From positions 2,045,927 to 2,058,938 of the forward strand of contig PJRA01000519.1 of NCBI GenBank assembly GCA_016987375.1: a stretch of 13,012 nucleotides of DNA, given 5' to 3'. The notes beneath the pieces were generated by a model that saw only the letters and a list, made by a program, of their open reading frames with translations, ran no database searches and had not been told where the DNA came from. Within the stretch, counting starts at the first letter, position 1. Every line of letters starts with the position of its first letter. Source of the stretch: Brachionus koreanus (Eukaryota > Rotifera > Eurotatoria > Ploima > Brachionidae). This document shows positions 1 through 7,558 of the stretch, one piece after another. A program made the position numbers and the translations under genes.

Positions 1-822
1 GCTCAACAATTATTAATAAACTATTTAAAAGTATACTTGTGTTATTATTGATTAAACCCCCAATTACAAACTATTTTGTGATTTTCAAAAAATTTCAAAA
101 TAGTTGGAAACTAGCTTCGAATTTTTTAAACAGTGGGAATGTTTTAATAAATAAAATAGGTAATTCTGAAATTTTGTTTTATTAGATAAATCCAATTCAA
201 GTTTACAGAATCTCGATTTCATTTACTCAGATAACAATAAACTAGAATTAGATATAAAAGTTAATTTTAATAAATTCATTTCATTTCAATCAGCTTTAAA
301 AAAAGAACAATTAAATAATAATGATTGGTCAAGTAGTAGATGCACCTGAAGTTTTTATTTCAAAAATTATTATTCCTCTCTATTATTTCTATATGACCAA
401 CAAAAACAAGGGCATGTCTAGTTTGAAAATAATCAAATAAATTTATTATTTTTATAAAAGATTTTGAATAATGATTTTCAACTTAAACTAAATATTATGT
501 AAATAAACTTATTAAATTAAACAAAAAGTAATTATATTCAACAAAAAATTAACGTAAAATAATTAATTTCAACATGCAGGTAATCAATTTTTAAAAATAA
601 TTTTTTATTTTTTTTAATCTTAATTAAAAAATATTTTAACCCTATCGAGGTAGCATAACTTACCTCCAATTATTTTTAAAAAAAGATTTTTTAAAAATTG
701 AATTTAATTAAAATTCGATTAAATATTTCGAAAACAAAAATACTTCAAAAAAATATTCGATTTTAATAAAAATTCAAATAAAAAATTGATTTTCTATGCA
801 ATATCGATACTTATATTTATAC
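1..822. other. AT-rich stretch without a recognised gene
   Basis: This stretch is mostly A/T homopolymers and short attc/gaat words. The only sizeable open frame I noted is on the plus strand at 170-349 (59 codons, no ATG, rich in Asn, Leu, Ser and Lys). It follows a ttttattag sequence that could be a splice acceptor (ending at 185). Frames of this length are expected by chance at this base composition and I recognise no motif in it, so I do not call a gene. From about 660 to 800 the sequence is dominated by repeats of attcgaa/aaattcaa. Confidence 0.5.
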
Positions 823-1127
823 CTAATTTTGACCGATTAACAGCTCTCTTCGAACATTTTCTAGACTTATTTTATTACGACGGTTCCATATATTATACCG
901 GGCACATGAAAAAATGAGTTCTGATCGAACTGTTGCTGGAGTACAAAAAACTCTAGTAATAGTCTGATACAAAATTGAATAGTTTTCCTTGTTTTGTTTC
1001 CAAAATACTATAAGCTCAATCTTGCTGGTTCTAGATTGTACCTAAAGAATTCTTTATCTAAGCTTTTTGATTGTGAGTACGTTTTTGTGGACTCATAATC
1101 AGTCGTAAAATCAAAAAATTGTAATCG
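823..1127 (-). pseudogene. hAT transposase C-terminal dimerisation domain, frameshifted remnant
   Basis: hAT transposases are cut-and-paste DNA transposases whose C-terminal hATC domain mediates dimerisation. Two overlapping minus-strand frames match this region. The frame at 823-1041 (73 codons, stop at 823-825) contains VFWKQNKENYSILYQ, then a TPATVRSELIFS segment, then NRRNKISLENVRRELL. This mirrors the usual hATC order: FW...YP.L, P(A)T/S..SER.FS, and RRxRLSPENVxxLLF near the end. The upstream frame (1008-1127) carries an acidic then FFRYNLEP stretch, like the linker before hATC. The frames overlap at 1008-1041, so one frameshift separates them. No start, no DDE core and no intact terminal repeat were found, so this is a dead fragment. 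The family call is by motif resemblance; the usual SER.FS is degraded to RSELIFS. Confidence 0.7.
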
Positions 1128-1778
1128 CTAACGTTTGATCGTTTTGATTTTTACATTGTGTTGATTTGAAAAATTTTCTAATTAAGATCATTGCGAAACT
1201 GTTCAATTAACTTTCTAATAACATTTAGCGATACTAATAAATTTTTTTTTTTTAATATTTAGTTCGTATGTCTAAATAAGTAGCGGCTATCATAAGATTA
1301 TCTTTAAAAAAATTATATTTTAAAATATATTTATCCGGATTTTATATTTTTTAAAAGCGTTAAAACATATAGATCTTTCATTTTTTTCTAAAAAAAATAA
1401 TTTCACAAATTATTTTTTTTATTTTTTAAAATGTTTATAAATTATTAAAATAGGCACAAAATACTAAATCAAGAAATTAGGTTACATAAAATCAAAAAGA
1501 ACTTGATTTTTGAATTAACATTCAAATTCAAAATTTTTCGAATATTTTATCCAAATTTTACTGTTTTTAAATTTTTTTTTGGATTTATTAAAAATTCGAA
1601 TTTATATTTAAAAACAATAAAGTTATAATTTCAATTCAAGTATAAAAATAAATCAAATTTAAATTAAAATTTTTCAAATTTAAGTGTTTATTCGTATATA
1701 TTAATTTTTAAAATTTTTTCAAATTTTGTAAATATTCAAGTTTCAATTGGTTTCAAAAAAAGAAATTCAATTTCTTCA
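1128..1778. other. AT-rich low-complexity spacer
   Basis: No gene is recognisable. From about 1490 to 1760 the sequence is built almost entirely from permutations of attcaaatt, aattcgaa and tttaaa, which are partly self-complementary. The part next to the hAT fragment (1128-1250) may hold more decayed transposase, since a short minus-strand helical frame with the string RKLIEQFRNDLN occurs there, but it is too short to assign. Confidence 0.45.
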
Positions 1779-1862
1779 CTAGAATATATAATCTAAAAGA
1801 TGGCTGTAATAAACAATGAAATCATGAACCGCTTTGTTAATATCCAGAAACATCTGACCAAA
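1779..1862 (-). pseudogene. possible non-LTR reverse transcriptase scrap (motif A)
   Basis: A 27-codon minus-strand frame, locally richer in GC than its surroundings, reads MFLDINKAVHDF followed by a VYYSHLL-like stretch. Reverse transcriptases of LINE elements carry a motif A of the form (V)FLDIxKAFDxVxHxxLLxKL, with catalytic Asp in LD. The resemblance covers only about 20 residues, and the usual FD after KA is VH here. The plus strand of the same bases also has a 25-codon ATG frame (MAVINNEIMNRF...), which looks less familiar. I regard this as a weak hint only. Confidence 0.25.
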
Positions 1863-2142
1863 TTACTGACTGTTTAATTATTAGAGTTTAAGATATAAAT
1901 TTTAATTTTTAAACCATTTTTTTCTTATTCGAAGAATTTAAATAATAATTTAAATAATTGAAAAATACATTTTATTTTGAGAAAAATATGGTTTTTGGAG
2001 AAATTTTGGGAGCATTATTAGGAAGTAAATGCATTTATTTTGTAAATTTTAGTTTCATTTTAAAATAAAAGCTTAAAAAGTCATTTTGAAAATTAATTTT
2101 TTAAAAATTTATTTTAAATAATCATAGCGTAAATTATCGTAA

Positions 2143-2337
2143 ATTGTTCCATGGTTTAATGAAAAAATGAATTTTGGTAATGGTTTTACAGGTCTTTATT
2201 TTCAAAATTATAAAACACAAAAATTAAAAAAAATTGCAGATCACAATGGTTTTAATAGTGTTAAAAGTATTCAATAATCAATGGACGATTTGCGAGACAT
2301 TGTGAATTTTGGAACAAAATCAAAAATTTCAAATTGA
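2143..2337 (+). pseudogene. coding-like patch with one internal stop, unrecognised
   Basis: In one plus-strand frame, codons 2143-2274 are open, with an ATG at 2167. A TAA sits at 2275-2277, and the same frame is then open again to a TGA at 2335-2337. The translated pieces (MNFGNGFTGLYFQNYKTQKL... and SMDDLRDIVNFGTKSK) have a more balanced composition than chance frames here, with Gly, Asp and Gln well represented. I do not recognise a family. It could be a decayed gene piece or simply chance; the inverted repeat at 2301-2439 overlaps its end. Confidence 0.2.
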
Positions 2338-2439
2338 AATATCTTTTTTAGATTGACTCAAAAAATTTTTCTGTAAATTTTATCAACATATATTTAATAT
2401 AATGTCTTGCAGAGATTTTGAATTGTTCCAAAATTCACA
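2301..2439. repeat. inverted repeat with perfect 17-base arms
   Basis: The word tgtgaattttggaacaa at 2301-2317 has its exact reverse complement at 2423-2439, separated by 105 bases. The flanks show weaker additional similarity. Seventeen matching bases that include a ggaacaa core are unlikely from AT-richness alone, so a foldback or the remains of a small inverted-repeat element is plausible. No terminal duplication was identified. Confidence 0.5.
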
Positions 2440-2957
2440 TTTAATTTTAATTTTATACATTTAATACAATCAAAACAGTACATTTAATTTTATAACGAAT
2501 TAAAATTATATTTTTTATTTTAATTTCTTTATTTAGTAATTTTTAAATTTTTTTTATTTAATTTGACTTTTATTTTATATTCACAGACTTGTTTTAAAGT
2601 GGCAAAAATTTAATTCAAAGTTATGACTAATTTTTTTTTTTATATATTCAGTCTTTTTGATTTATTTCTTTTCAAAAGCAAATAAAAAAAGCCCCATTAC
2701 TTGCATATAAAGCTAAAGTTCTGTACATGTAGGAATAAATGTCGCATTTATTAAATAAAAGAAAGTTCAAAATTGTAGGTTTAATTCAAAACTAAAACAA
2801 TTAAGTTTTACAAAAATGCGATACCGCGCAAGGTATTACGCTAATTCCTTATTTCATCATATGCTCTTTTTTAATAAAATTATCACCTCAAATTTTTGAA
2901 AATGTTTCTCTCTTTCATATATTCTAAATATCTAAATTTTAATCTTTTATGAAGAAA

Positions 2958-3110
2958 GCTTCAGACTTGTTTATAAGTCACAAGTCTTAACTCAAGTCAA
3001 GTTAGTAACTGAAATTATTTTTTTCTTTGACTTAAATTTTTGTGACTTAGAATTAAAACTGTGACACAAGTCTGATTTGAAAAAGAGATATTCGGGATTT
3101 GGGAGCCCTG
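2958..3110 (-). mobile_element. foldback built of AAGTC words, with a hAT-like terminal motif
   Basis: The left part (about 2958-3002: tcagacttgt, ataagtcacaag, aagtcaag) is mirrored on the other strand by 3029-3076, which reads tcagacttgtgtcac...taagtcaca...aagtcaaag. The arms are imperfect with a short loop. Read on the minus strand from 3110, the sequence begins cagggctcccaaatccc, which resembles the CAGGG-type terminal inverted repeats common in hAT elements. No matching copy of that end was seen elsewhere in the window. It may therefore be one end of a non-autonomous element, or of the hAT element whose transposase tail survives at 823-1127 in the same orientation. This is an inference from motif similarity. 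Confidence 0.35.
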
Positions 3111-3286
3111 GTCAAAAATTACAGTAGTACTGCTAAGTGCAAACCTTGCGTCAAAATTTTAATTATTTACTAAATGAGCTTTTATTCTTAGACTTTAAAA
3201 AAAAAATTGAAGTCAAGTCAAAACTTTATGGTTTTTTTAGATTTTAAAATTCAATGGAATTAAGTTTTAGATAAATAATTAATAAA

Positions 3287-3970
3287 ATGTCAAACAATGG
3301 ACCAAAAAGCATTATATGGCTTCCAGCCAATGAGAATAAATTTGGACATGCAACTATCCAAACAAACAGATACCATATGAGTCTTTGGCCAGACGGAGAT
3401 GTAAAAGCAGACTATGGCGCATTAAGAACATTTACTTTTGGAATACCTGGATCACTAGTTTTTCATCATGAATGGGATTACGCTTTAGAAAATAAGCGTG
3501 AACCAGTTATAATTGAGTTAACAAATTTTTCGAATAGAAGATTGAATGAAACATATGAATGTTTTCTACATTATAATGATATAACTCCAGATAGAGTTAC
3601 CATCGACCGTGGGAATGATCTTGTATTGAGGAGAGAACGACCTGAAATTACACTTAAGAGAAGTCTTTATTCATTAAGAGGAAAGTTTTTCCAAAGCGAA
3701 GATTTCTATAAATCTATGCAAAGTTGTACTACATTTTGTTTAGGGTTATTGTTTAACTCTTACGAAGGAAGTGGATCAATAGTTTCATCAGTATTCAATA
3801 GAATCACAGCTTATGCGTTTAATGATCCTGATATTAAACAAAATAATAATTGGATAATTGATGATAAAAATATAATTCAAGTACCACGGTATAAATATTT
3901 GATAGAAACTTTCCGCAGGTATAGAACTTATTCCGTCTTTCATGAATTAATTTTTAAGCGTTTTTCCTAG
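3287..3970 (+). CDS. permuted NlpC/P60 (papain-like)-type protein, intact single exon
   Basis: This is an uninterrupted 227-residue frame with an ATG at 3287 and a TAG at 3968; it is the only clean long gene in the window. It opens with IIWLP, then GHATIQT (His21) and YHMSLWPDGD (residues 29-38), and later has QSCTTFCLGLLFN (Cys147, Cys151) at the start of a predicted helix. A conserved GHA/S...ISxWP strand pair, followed more than 100 residues later by a Cys at a helix start, is the order seen in permuted NlpC/P60-like hydrolases such as the LRAT/YaeF type. There the His precedes the Cys, the reverse of classic papain order. Such enzymes act as amidases, thiol peptidases or acyltransferases; the substrate here is unknown. 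I see no signal peptide or membrane segment, so a cytosolic protein is likely. The family call is inference from motifs. An AATAAA follows 52 bases after the stop. Confidence 0.7.
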   Translation: MSNNGPKSIIWLPANENKFGHATIQTNRYHMSLWPDGDVKADYGALRTFTFGIPGSLVFHHEWDYALENKREPVIIELTNFSNRRLNETYECFLHYNDITPDRVTIDRGNDLVLRRERPEITLKRSLYSLRGKFFQSEDFYKSMQSCTTFCLGLLFNSYEGSGSIVSSVFNRITAYAFNDPDIKQNNNWIIDDKNIIQVPRYKYLIETFRRYRTYSVFHELIFKRFS

Positions 3971-4021
3971 ATAAATACGATCAAATATTTACTAAAAAAA
4001 ATTAAATTTAATTTAATTCTA

Positions 4022-4027
4022 AATAAA
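4022..4027 (+). promoter_or_regulatory. candidate polyadenylation signal for the papain-like gene
   Basis: AATAAA occurs about 50 bases downstream of the TAG at 3968-3970, a reasonable distance for a short 3' UTR. The hexamer is common by chance in this AT-rich sequence, so its position is the only support. Confidence 0.35.
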
Positions 4028-4130
4028 TAATTTTTATTTATTTTAAAAGTTATATTTTTTTTCCATTGATTTAATTTAAAATCTAAACATAATTTATATT
4101 TACAAAAAAAATATAAATTTAGTTATCTTA

Positions 4131-4779
4131 ATGAGGCAATTAGAAAAAGCAATCCGTGCAAAAAATTTCACTTCAACAAACAAAAATTCAATATTAAAAA
4201 ATCGATGGAACAATGTGTTTAATTTACCGGTAGCAATCAAAGAAGATTTTTTTGATATTTCTTTTGATTTACACTCGGTTCAAAATAAAAATGTTGCTAT
4301 CAACAAAATTAAGCATCAAATAAGTTTACTATATTATGGAATAGCAAGGAAGATAATAGCTAAGTTTATTAAGGTGTATTCAATTTGTAATTTAAAGCAT
4401 TAATTTTAGGTGATACAACAGGGAATTAAACAAATTTGATCGAATCATTTTTTTATCACGTTTTCAAATCGATTTAGGCGATATGAGACACCAAGCACAG
4501 ATGTATTTGATAGTCCGTGTTATGGATTATTTTACCAAGTTTCACATTAGGTGGGAGATGGGTCATAAAATTGCAGAAGAGGTTGTTGAAGGTTTTGAAC
4601 GTTTTGTTCTAGCTAATTTTGGTTAATCCGGAATTTTAGAATTATATAGTTCTGTTCTATTTGATTTCTCGTCTGAAACAAGTCTGAAAAATGATGCTCA
4701 AGAATTTAAAAAAATAGTCTTTTAGTTATTCAACATGGTAAAATATGAATTTCGGAATATTGTGAATTTTCTCTACTAA
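4131..4779 (+). pseudogene. retroviral-type integrase (rve) remnant, KRBA2/Ginger/gypsy-like
   Basis: Integrases of this class insert element DNA using an RNase H-like DDE core. The first frame (4131-4403, 90 codons) ends in GIARKIIAKFIKVYSICNLK, resembling the zinc-binding region just before the core (G..RE.I..F...C..C); most zinc ligands look lost. After a frameshift, the core starts at about 4456 with SRFQIDLGDMRH, DYFTKFHIRW and KIAEEVVEGFERFVLANFG. This matches the SRxQVDLxDMR...DHFTKF...K.AEEV...F...FG pattern of KRBA2-like and gypsy integrases, with the first catalytic Asp in IDL. A TAA follows at 4624. The second Asp region survives as LKNDAQEFKK (gat at 4693), where the family has SDNGxEF. 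About 16 extra codons separate it from the FG..IL segment. A further TAG is at 4723, and the third catalytic Glu is not recognisable. The copy is dead. Confidence 0.7.
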
Positions 4780-4917
4780 TTTTTAAACTTAAAATAAAAT
4801 TATATTTTTTTTGGTGTTAAGACTTAAAAAAATATCTATATTTAGAAAATATTCAAAATTTAATAGAGAAAAATGGAAATACTTCTTTGTTTTGTTTAAA
4901 ATATTGGTTGACCATTC

Positions 4918-5087
4918 TTTTCAGAATATCAATTTGTTCCTGCTTCTCGTGTAAATTCCTCCGATCACTGGATGTTTGGACAATTAAAAGACTAGCTTCA
5001 TTTATTAAATCAAGCATTCAAGATCAACAATGAGATCGAGAGGAAACTTAATACATCAGTTATTTTTTTAAAGTGATTAAATGAATC
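4918..5087. other. GC-richer coding-like block, strand uncertain
   Basis: This block stands out from its AT-rich flanks and has protein-like frames on both strands. Minus strand: after a tttgcag acceptor-like site (5089-5095), a frame with FDSFNHFKKITDVLSFLS is open to 5009 (TGA). A second frame then starts at an ATG (5017-5019) and contains SSDRRNLHEKQEQIDILKRM, an amphipathic, charged, coiled-coil-like stretch, running to about 4853. Plus strand: after ttcttttcag (4914-4923), one frame reads YQFVPASRVNSSDHWMFGQL and, beyond a TAG at 4993, NQAFKINNEIERKLNTSV and a further TGA. Both readings need one repair. I recognise no family, and I cannot decide the strand. It may be a further piece of the integrase element or an exon of the minus-strand gene at 5571-5822. 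Confidence 0.35.
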
Positions 5088-5570
5088 AAAAATCTGCAAA
5101 TTTCAAAGTTACCTTTTATTTTTTAAAATTTTTTTTAATATCAAAGTCAACTTTTTAGTAAAATGTGAAAATAATTATTCGTTTTAGACCGAAGGCTTAA
5201 TTATGATTCCTAAAACTCAAAAAAGAGTTAATTTTTCTTTTCAAAAAAATTAGTTAATTCAAAACTATAATTAATTATTTAAAATATTTTAAAATTTTCT
5301 TGATTTAAACTAATTTAAGATTCTCTTTCTAAAATATTTACAAAATCAACTTTAATTTTTAATATTAAAAAATTAAAGCTAATTTAGAATTTTCACTATT
5401 TTTTACTTGAAATCTTAAACGTGATTAATGACTAGCTACAAAAATTTATTTTTTAATTAAAGACAAAAGAGAAAAACTTTTTTTTTTGACCAACCTTGAA
5501 TTTTATTGTTAATTAAATACTATAAATTTAAAAAATTAGACAAGATTAAAATGTTAATTTAACTAAATTT
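5088..5570. other. AT-rich spacer
   Basis: This is homopolymer-rich sequence with no recognisable coding or structural feature. If the minus-strand gene at 5571-5822 extends further, its intron sequence would lie here. Confidence 0.45.
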
Positions 5571-5822
5571 TTATTTTTCATTTAGATAATTTTGAAGTTC
5601 TTTATATATTTGTTCCTGGACTAAATTGCACTTAATTTTTTACATGAAAATAAAAACTTTAAAAATGTTTCACTTTTTGTTTTGACCTCATTATATTAAG
5701 TTCAGATTTGCGCAAGAGTTAAACTTACCCAAAGCTGGACAATCATCTTCGAAATCACTTTCGGTATCTAAAATAATAGAAATTATCTGGTTTTAATCAA
5801 GTTTTTAAAAAAAATTACCCAT
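5571..5822 (-). CDS. putative three-exon gene start for a small acidic protein
   Basis: This is read on the minus strand. Exon 1 ends with ATGG (5822-5819). Intron 1 is 5818-5768 (51 bases, gtaatt...attttag). Exon 2 is 5767-5729 (39 bases). Intron 2 is 5728-5621 (108 bases, gtaagttt...aatttag). Exon 3 is 5620-5571 and ends in TAA. Both introns are phase 1, and the joined frame stays open from the ATG. Exon 2 encodes an acidic peptide (TESDFEDDCPAL) and exon 3 a helical one (QEQIYKELQNYLNEK), giving about 30 residues. The donor gtaagt is a strong consensus and both acceptors follow T-rich tracts. I do not recognise the product. It may be the 5' end of a longer or decayed gene, since the total is short. 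Three splice-compatible pieces agreeing in phase is the main support. Confidence 0.4.
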
Positions 5823-5934
5823 ATTTAAAAGAATCCTAAAAGACCAAATGAAAAAATAATAAATGGAAAAACTTTTGTTTCAAAATATGTTATAAAATGC
5901 TCAAATTGATTTCTTAATCGTGGGATTTAAATGA

Positions 5935-6446
5935 CTCAGGAACTAACTCCCTTCGACTCTTTTAAAACAGAACCAGTTCCCGTGCTTGCTCATACTGTGT
6001 ATTCAGTGCACACACACTTTTAACATAATTTATTGACCCGCCTTACGCTTCACGCATTCATTATTCATAAAAAACAAGTTGATTTTGGAATCAAAGTTCG
6101 GTTAAGATAGGTGAATGGTGCCTACAGCCTAAACCAGGATGGGCCTGCAGTGACCGAAAACTTTTTTTGTAATCTTTTTCATTTGATAATTTGAATTATC
6201 AACTCCTTTTTTTCTAGTACTTTGTCAGATTATTTACTCGGTACACACTTACTTTTAACTCAATTTTTTGACCACCCGAATGCCCCACTCGTTAATCGGA
6301 AGCATAAAAAAAGTTGATATTCATAATCATCGCGCTCAAATTAACTTAATTACATTCTTAAACTTAAACATTTAGTTAAAATGAGTCAGAAATAGGTGTG
6401 GCTTGTCAAGTGTGACTAATAACCAAGGCTGTAGGCACTCTTAACC
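5935..6446. repeat. GC-richer repeat block with inverted and direct repeats
   Basis: This block has markedly more G/C than its flanks and no open frame worth calling. On the right, 6426-6446 (aggctgtaggcactcttaacc) is the reverse complement of two left pieces: ggttaaga (6100-6107) and gtgcctacagcct (6118-6130). The left arm carries a 10-base insertion between them. A degenerate direct repeat is also present: acttttaac...ttattgaccc...cataaaaaacaagttgat (6016-6084) recurs as acttttaac...ttttgaccac...cataaaaaaagttgat (6251-6318), 235 bases later. A 20-base palindrome, ttgataatttgaattatcaa, lies at 6183-6202. This looks like a small non-autonomous mobile element or nested copies of one. No RNA polymerase III boxes were convincing. 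Confidence 0.5.
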
Positions 6447-6576
6447 TAAATTGACTAAAACAGCGTCAAGTAAAAAAAATTCAAAAAAAAAATGGGAAAT
6501 TTGAAAACTTTTTTAGGGGTGGTCAAAAAAAAAAATTTTTTTTTGAAATATATCCCAAAAAAATATATTGAATTAA

Positions 6577-6741
6577 TTATAGCAATGAATTTGTAATTTT
6601 TAAATGTTGTTGATGTGTTGCCTTTGATTTACCTGAAAAATATGTCTTAAGGAATTCACCATAAGTTGATCCCTTATAATTAGCATCAAAGTTACCCAAA
6701 GTCAGTAAAACTACTAAAAATTTCAAAAAGAATTCAAAATT
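6577..6741 (-). other. coding-like frame, possible secreted-protein exon
   Basis: This is a 54-codon minus-strand frame (stop at 6577-6579) without an ATG. It begins with a hydrophobic stretch (FFLKFLVVLLTLG) like a signal peptide core, followed by a polar region, ANYKGSTYGEFLKTYFSGKS. A good donor, TTTTTCAG|gtaaat, falls after base 6633, so the coding exon may end there. The composition (Gly, Ser, Thr, Tyr) is unlike the Lys/Asn/Ile-rich chance frames around it. I recognise no family. A lost start codon or a missing upstream exon would be needed, so it could be a decayed gene or a chance frame. Confidence 0.3.
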
Positions 6742-7558
6742 TTATAATTATGTAAAAAGATGTAAAAAATTAAATTGAAATTTTGGCTATTCCTAGGTTT
6801 TCATATACGTAGAATCTAAAAATGAGGTCGAAATCCATATATGAAGATAGTGGGGAAGTTTTGCATCGCGCGAACTTTAATTTAAATCGAAAAATAGTTA
6901 AATCACATTTAATATTTAATTCTATAAAATACTTAAACTTGTTCAATCATTTACCAATCTAATCCAAGCTAAAATTTTTTTAAAATCTGAGTAAAATATC
7001 TATTGATCAGTTTACAAAATAAGATCAATAAAAAAATTAAAATTTTTTGACCATTTGCATTCATCGAGTTCGTAATCTATAAGAAGCCATATGGAATTAT
7101 CCTTTTTGAATTATTTTTTTTTAATTAAAACTTTATAAATTCTTTGTAAACCCCTGTGAAACTTATTTTTTTAAATAATCTAACTTAACAAATGTTCTGA
7201 ATAAAAAATCAATATGATTCATTTATTGATGATTTTCAAAAGATGTACATGAAATTTTTATAGAATAATTCTAAATTAAGATATGTGAGGAAGAGCTTTT
7301 AATATTGCGAGTAATGAAGCGTTAATTTTATATTTTAGAATATATTTGAGATACAAATTAAAAATGAATTTCAAAATTAAATAAAATAAAAATAAAATGA
7401 ATTAGATATAAAAATTTAAGTTTAATCTAAATTTCAAAAGTCATTGATAAAATTGTCTTTAAAAAAATTTTTCAAAAAATTCTTAGTATATTATTTAAAT
7501 ACATAAATAAAAATTCAAGTTTTCAATTCAAATAAATTGTCAAGATTTATAGCTAAGT
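6742..7558. other. spacer with one GC-richer patch at about 6785-6890
   Basis: Most of this is AT-rich spacer. The patch at 6785-6890 is less AT-rich and contains ttcatatacgtag and a ccatatatgaag partial mirror. On the minus strand it includes a short ATG frame (MDFDLIFRFYVYENLGIAKI). It may be a fragment of a dispersed repeat. I cannot assign it. From 6900 to 7558 I see nothing beyond low-complexity sequence. Confidence 0.4.

Larger units (their letters stand above)
1863..2957. other. AT-rich spacer with one coding-like patch
   Basis: This is mostly spacer. Separate entries cover a coding-like patch (2143-2337) and an inverted repeat (2301-2439). Around 2819-2840 there is a small near-palindrome, gcgatacc gcgca aggtattacgc, which could form a hairpin. 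I see no other gene in this span. Confidence 0.45.

Noticed and set aside
5940..6450. tRNA-derived SINE
   Set aside because: No convincing A box and B box pair could be found on either strand.
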